Shown piece after piece: positions 62,362 to 64,000 of a stretch of 64,000 nt of DNA (positions are counted from its first letter, which is position 1; every line of letters starts with the position of its first letter). A program made the position numbers and the translations under genes. This DNA comes from Rhinopomastus cyanomelas (taxonomy: Eukaryota > Chordata > Aves > Bucerotiformes > Rhinopomastidae), in the NCBI GenBank assembly GCA_013400115.1, contig VXBP01004008.1, positions 504,122 through 568,121 on the forward strand. The letters run 5' to 3'. The notes under the pieces are model-generated. The model worked only from the letters and a program-made list of their open reading frames with translations. It was not told the DNA's origin and searched no databases.

Positions 62362-62453
62362 TTGCTGGAATTATTGCAGCTGATTTTGCCCCAGGCACAG
62401 TTCACTGGGGAGTTGGTACCTGGGGTTCTGTTGATATCCCTGTCACTGGCAAG
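62362..62453 (+). CDS. Internal coding exon of a PEDS1/TMEM189 (Kua)-family lipid desaturase, diverged paralogue
   Basis: The exon is bounded by TTTATTTCCAG and GTAAGGA. With two bases completing a split codon it encodes 30 residues, starting AGIIAADFAPGTVHWGVGTW and ending SVDIPVTGK. It aligns without gaps to the segment of human PEDS1 that I remember as AGALIADFLSGLVHWGADTW and onward, with about 18 of 30 identities and mostly conservative changes elsewhere (D/E, I/L, V/I). PEDS1 is an ER membrane enzyme that introduces the vinyl-ether double bond of plasmalogens; plant FAD4 and invertebrate Kua are relatives. This segment is the end of a membrane helix and the first metal-ligand His. That His is kept (HW), as is TWGS. 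The Asp I remember four residues after the His is Gly here. Orthologous bird PEDS1 should be closer to human, so a paralogue or a decaying copy is likelier. The next exon (expected to start AFIRPFREHH-like) is not seen before the window ends. Confidence 0.72.
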
Positions 62454-64000
62454 GTAAGGAGAGGCTGACTTGCATTTGCTATGAGTAGCAGGCTAGAAAT
62501 AAATCATTTTAATATGCTTTCTGAAGATAAAAAATTATGAGGGGCAGTGGGTGTCTTGCTGATTATTTATATGCACGCCACTAGTAACTGGGAACCTTGA
62601 CTGTGGTTCTGAAATAATATTCTTTCTTACTGATGTGTTGGGAAACAACTCTTGCTTAAACACTGAAGGTACTAACCTCTTTCAAAGGGAGTATTTTCTC
62701 TATGCCAAATCTAAGTGGTTTTATTCCTTGGGAAAAAAAGGAAACCCTCCTAAATGAATATCTGTGACAAAAACACTAGTTTAGAAGAATGAAATTTTAA
62801 CCTCTTCTTCTTCTTTCAACAAGTTTCTCATGTGGTACCCCAAACCTAGTTCATAAAAGATTGTGTGCCACATGTCTATTTAGCTGTCTGTTTTGCTGCT
62901 CACTCTGATACTGAACCGACAAAATAACTTGATTTTGAGAAATGCTTCCTAATTCCCTTTTTTGTAACGTGTGGAAGGAGTTATACAGCAGCAAGCCATT
63001 TGTTTAATTTGCCTTGTAATGTGAGCATCTTTCCAAGCAAGTCAGCACTGAGGATGAGATGCCCATTTTAAAAGGCTTCGACCGACAGTCTGTGCTTAGT
63101 GTATGAATACTTGTGCAAGGAATTATTTCCTTGCAACAATGCCATATTTAGCACACTAATAAAAGAGAGGAAGGACAGTGGATCTTTGATAAGCTAATTA
63201 TTTTTGGAACTTGCATCAGAGTTTAGTAAATCAGCATGCTGCATCTGCAGTGCTAACCAAACTAATCTAAAATACTTGCTCCCTGTGGAGGTATAGAAAT
63301 GTCATAGTCCATGGAGACCTGCACTGCATTTATGCAGGTCTGCCTTTTCTGTCATAGATTCAACAGACCTTTCCAGAGAAGAGCTACAGTACTTTAAACA
63401 ACCTTAACATGGGGTTTAAAGAGATTAATGAATATCAGCCTTGTACTAAATAAATCTTTATCACTTGCTTTACGTACAGTAATTGCTTCAGTGCAGTGGA
63501 ACCCATTCAGGCTGCCAGCTTGCCATTAATCTCAAATACATCTTTGACAAAAGAATCTACCTTGTCTTCATTTTGTGCGTGTGTGTGAGCTCTGGCGCTT
63601 AATCAGCTCATCAAAATAGTATTGATGAATCTGGTTAGTTGTCTGGATATTACATGTTGGAGAAGTAATGACCTCATGTAAGAGATATATCAATTTAAGA
63701 ATAAAAAAACTTGGGGCTTCCAAATCCATTTGTCACAAATATGTATTTTCCCATCACTACATAAAATCTTTTAACAAATACATGAGAGTCAGGACTGTAG
63801 GACATTAGGTTTATGCAAACAAATGGTGTGTTTTGACAGCTAAAACACCCTCCTTGCTGTCCCTCCCACCCAAACAGTCATAATTTGGGTTGGATCATTC
63901 GTAGCTGTTTGTGTATTTGCATGTGTTCATGGTCACACGTTACCACTTTCAAACTGCTTTTTGTTTACAGTCATGACAAAGTAACCTCTTTTAATATTGA
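62454..64000 (+). other. Probable intron downstream of the PEDS1-like exon
   Basis: The block begins with a good donor (GTAAGGA). No following exon, CR1 or RNA gene was recognised up to the window edge. In particular, nothing resembling the His-rich segment that follows in this family was found, so the intron is longer than 1.5 kb. Confidence 0.55.

Noticed and set aside
1..64000. tRNA, rRNA, CRISPR arrays, bacterial-type operons, retroviral LTR pairs
   Set aside because: None seen on either strand. The window is vertebrate nuclear DNA and its only clear mobile elements are CR1 LINEs.

Overview
The window is nuclear DNA from a bird. The evidence is about seventeen copies of the CR1 LINE, many ending in the CR1 3' terminus with its short terminal octamer repeats, a low general repeat load, no Alu/L1-type elements, and vertebrate-style introns and splice sites. 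The CR1 copies look like those I know from neoavian genomes, but I cannot name a species. Most of the sequence is intronic or intergenic, and only one coding exon can be assigned to a known family.

Layout. 1-7887 is non-coding, with a TG microsatellite and an octamer/SOX-like motif pair. 7888-8516 looks like a plus-strand terminal exon: splice acceptor, short open frame, AT-rich 3' UTR, AATAAA signal, GT-rich downstream element. Its gene is not recognised. 8.6-26.4 kb holds several CR1 fragments on both strands, including one with a readable but broken reverse-transcriptase segment (20440-21466), and two GC/CpG-rich blocks (about 13.0-13.66 and 25.56-25.70 kb). The second block ends in a good splice-donor sequence. 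26.4-62.3 kb looks T-rich on the plus strand, as expected for long introns of a plus-strand gene. It contains a 1.7-kb CR1 at 34.1-35.8 kb that keeps its promoter region, most of ORF1 and its 3' end but has lost most of ORF2. A nested CR1 cluster lies at 55.5-56.4 kb, a degenerate TATC repeat at 59.1 kb, and one ancient CR1 at 47.2 kb.

The clearest gene evidence is at 62362-62453: a 92-nt exon with intact splice sites encoding 30 residues of the Kua/TMEM189 (PEDS1, plasmanylethanolamine desaturase) family. It matches what I remember of human PEDS1 at about 18 of 30 positions and keeps the HW...TWGS core. It carries Gly where I remember a conserved Asp four residues after the first conserved His. 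It therefore looks like a diverged paralogue, or a decaying copy, rather than the ordinary orthologue. The rest of that gene is not convincingly visible, and the exon following it must lie beyond the right edge.

No rRNA, tRNA, CRISPR array, intact transposon or retroviral provirus was found.
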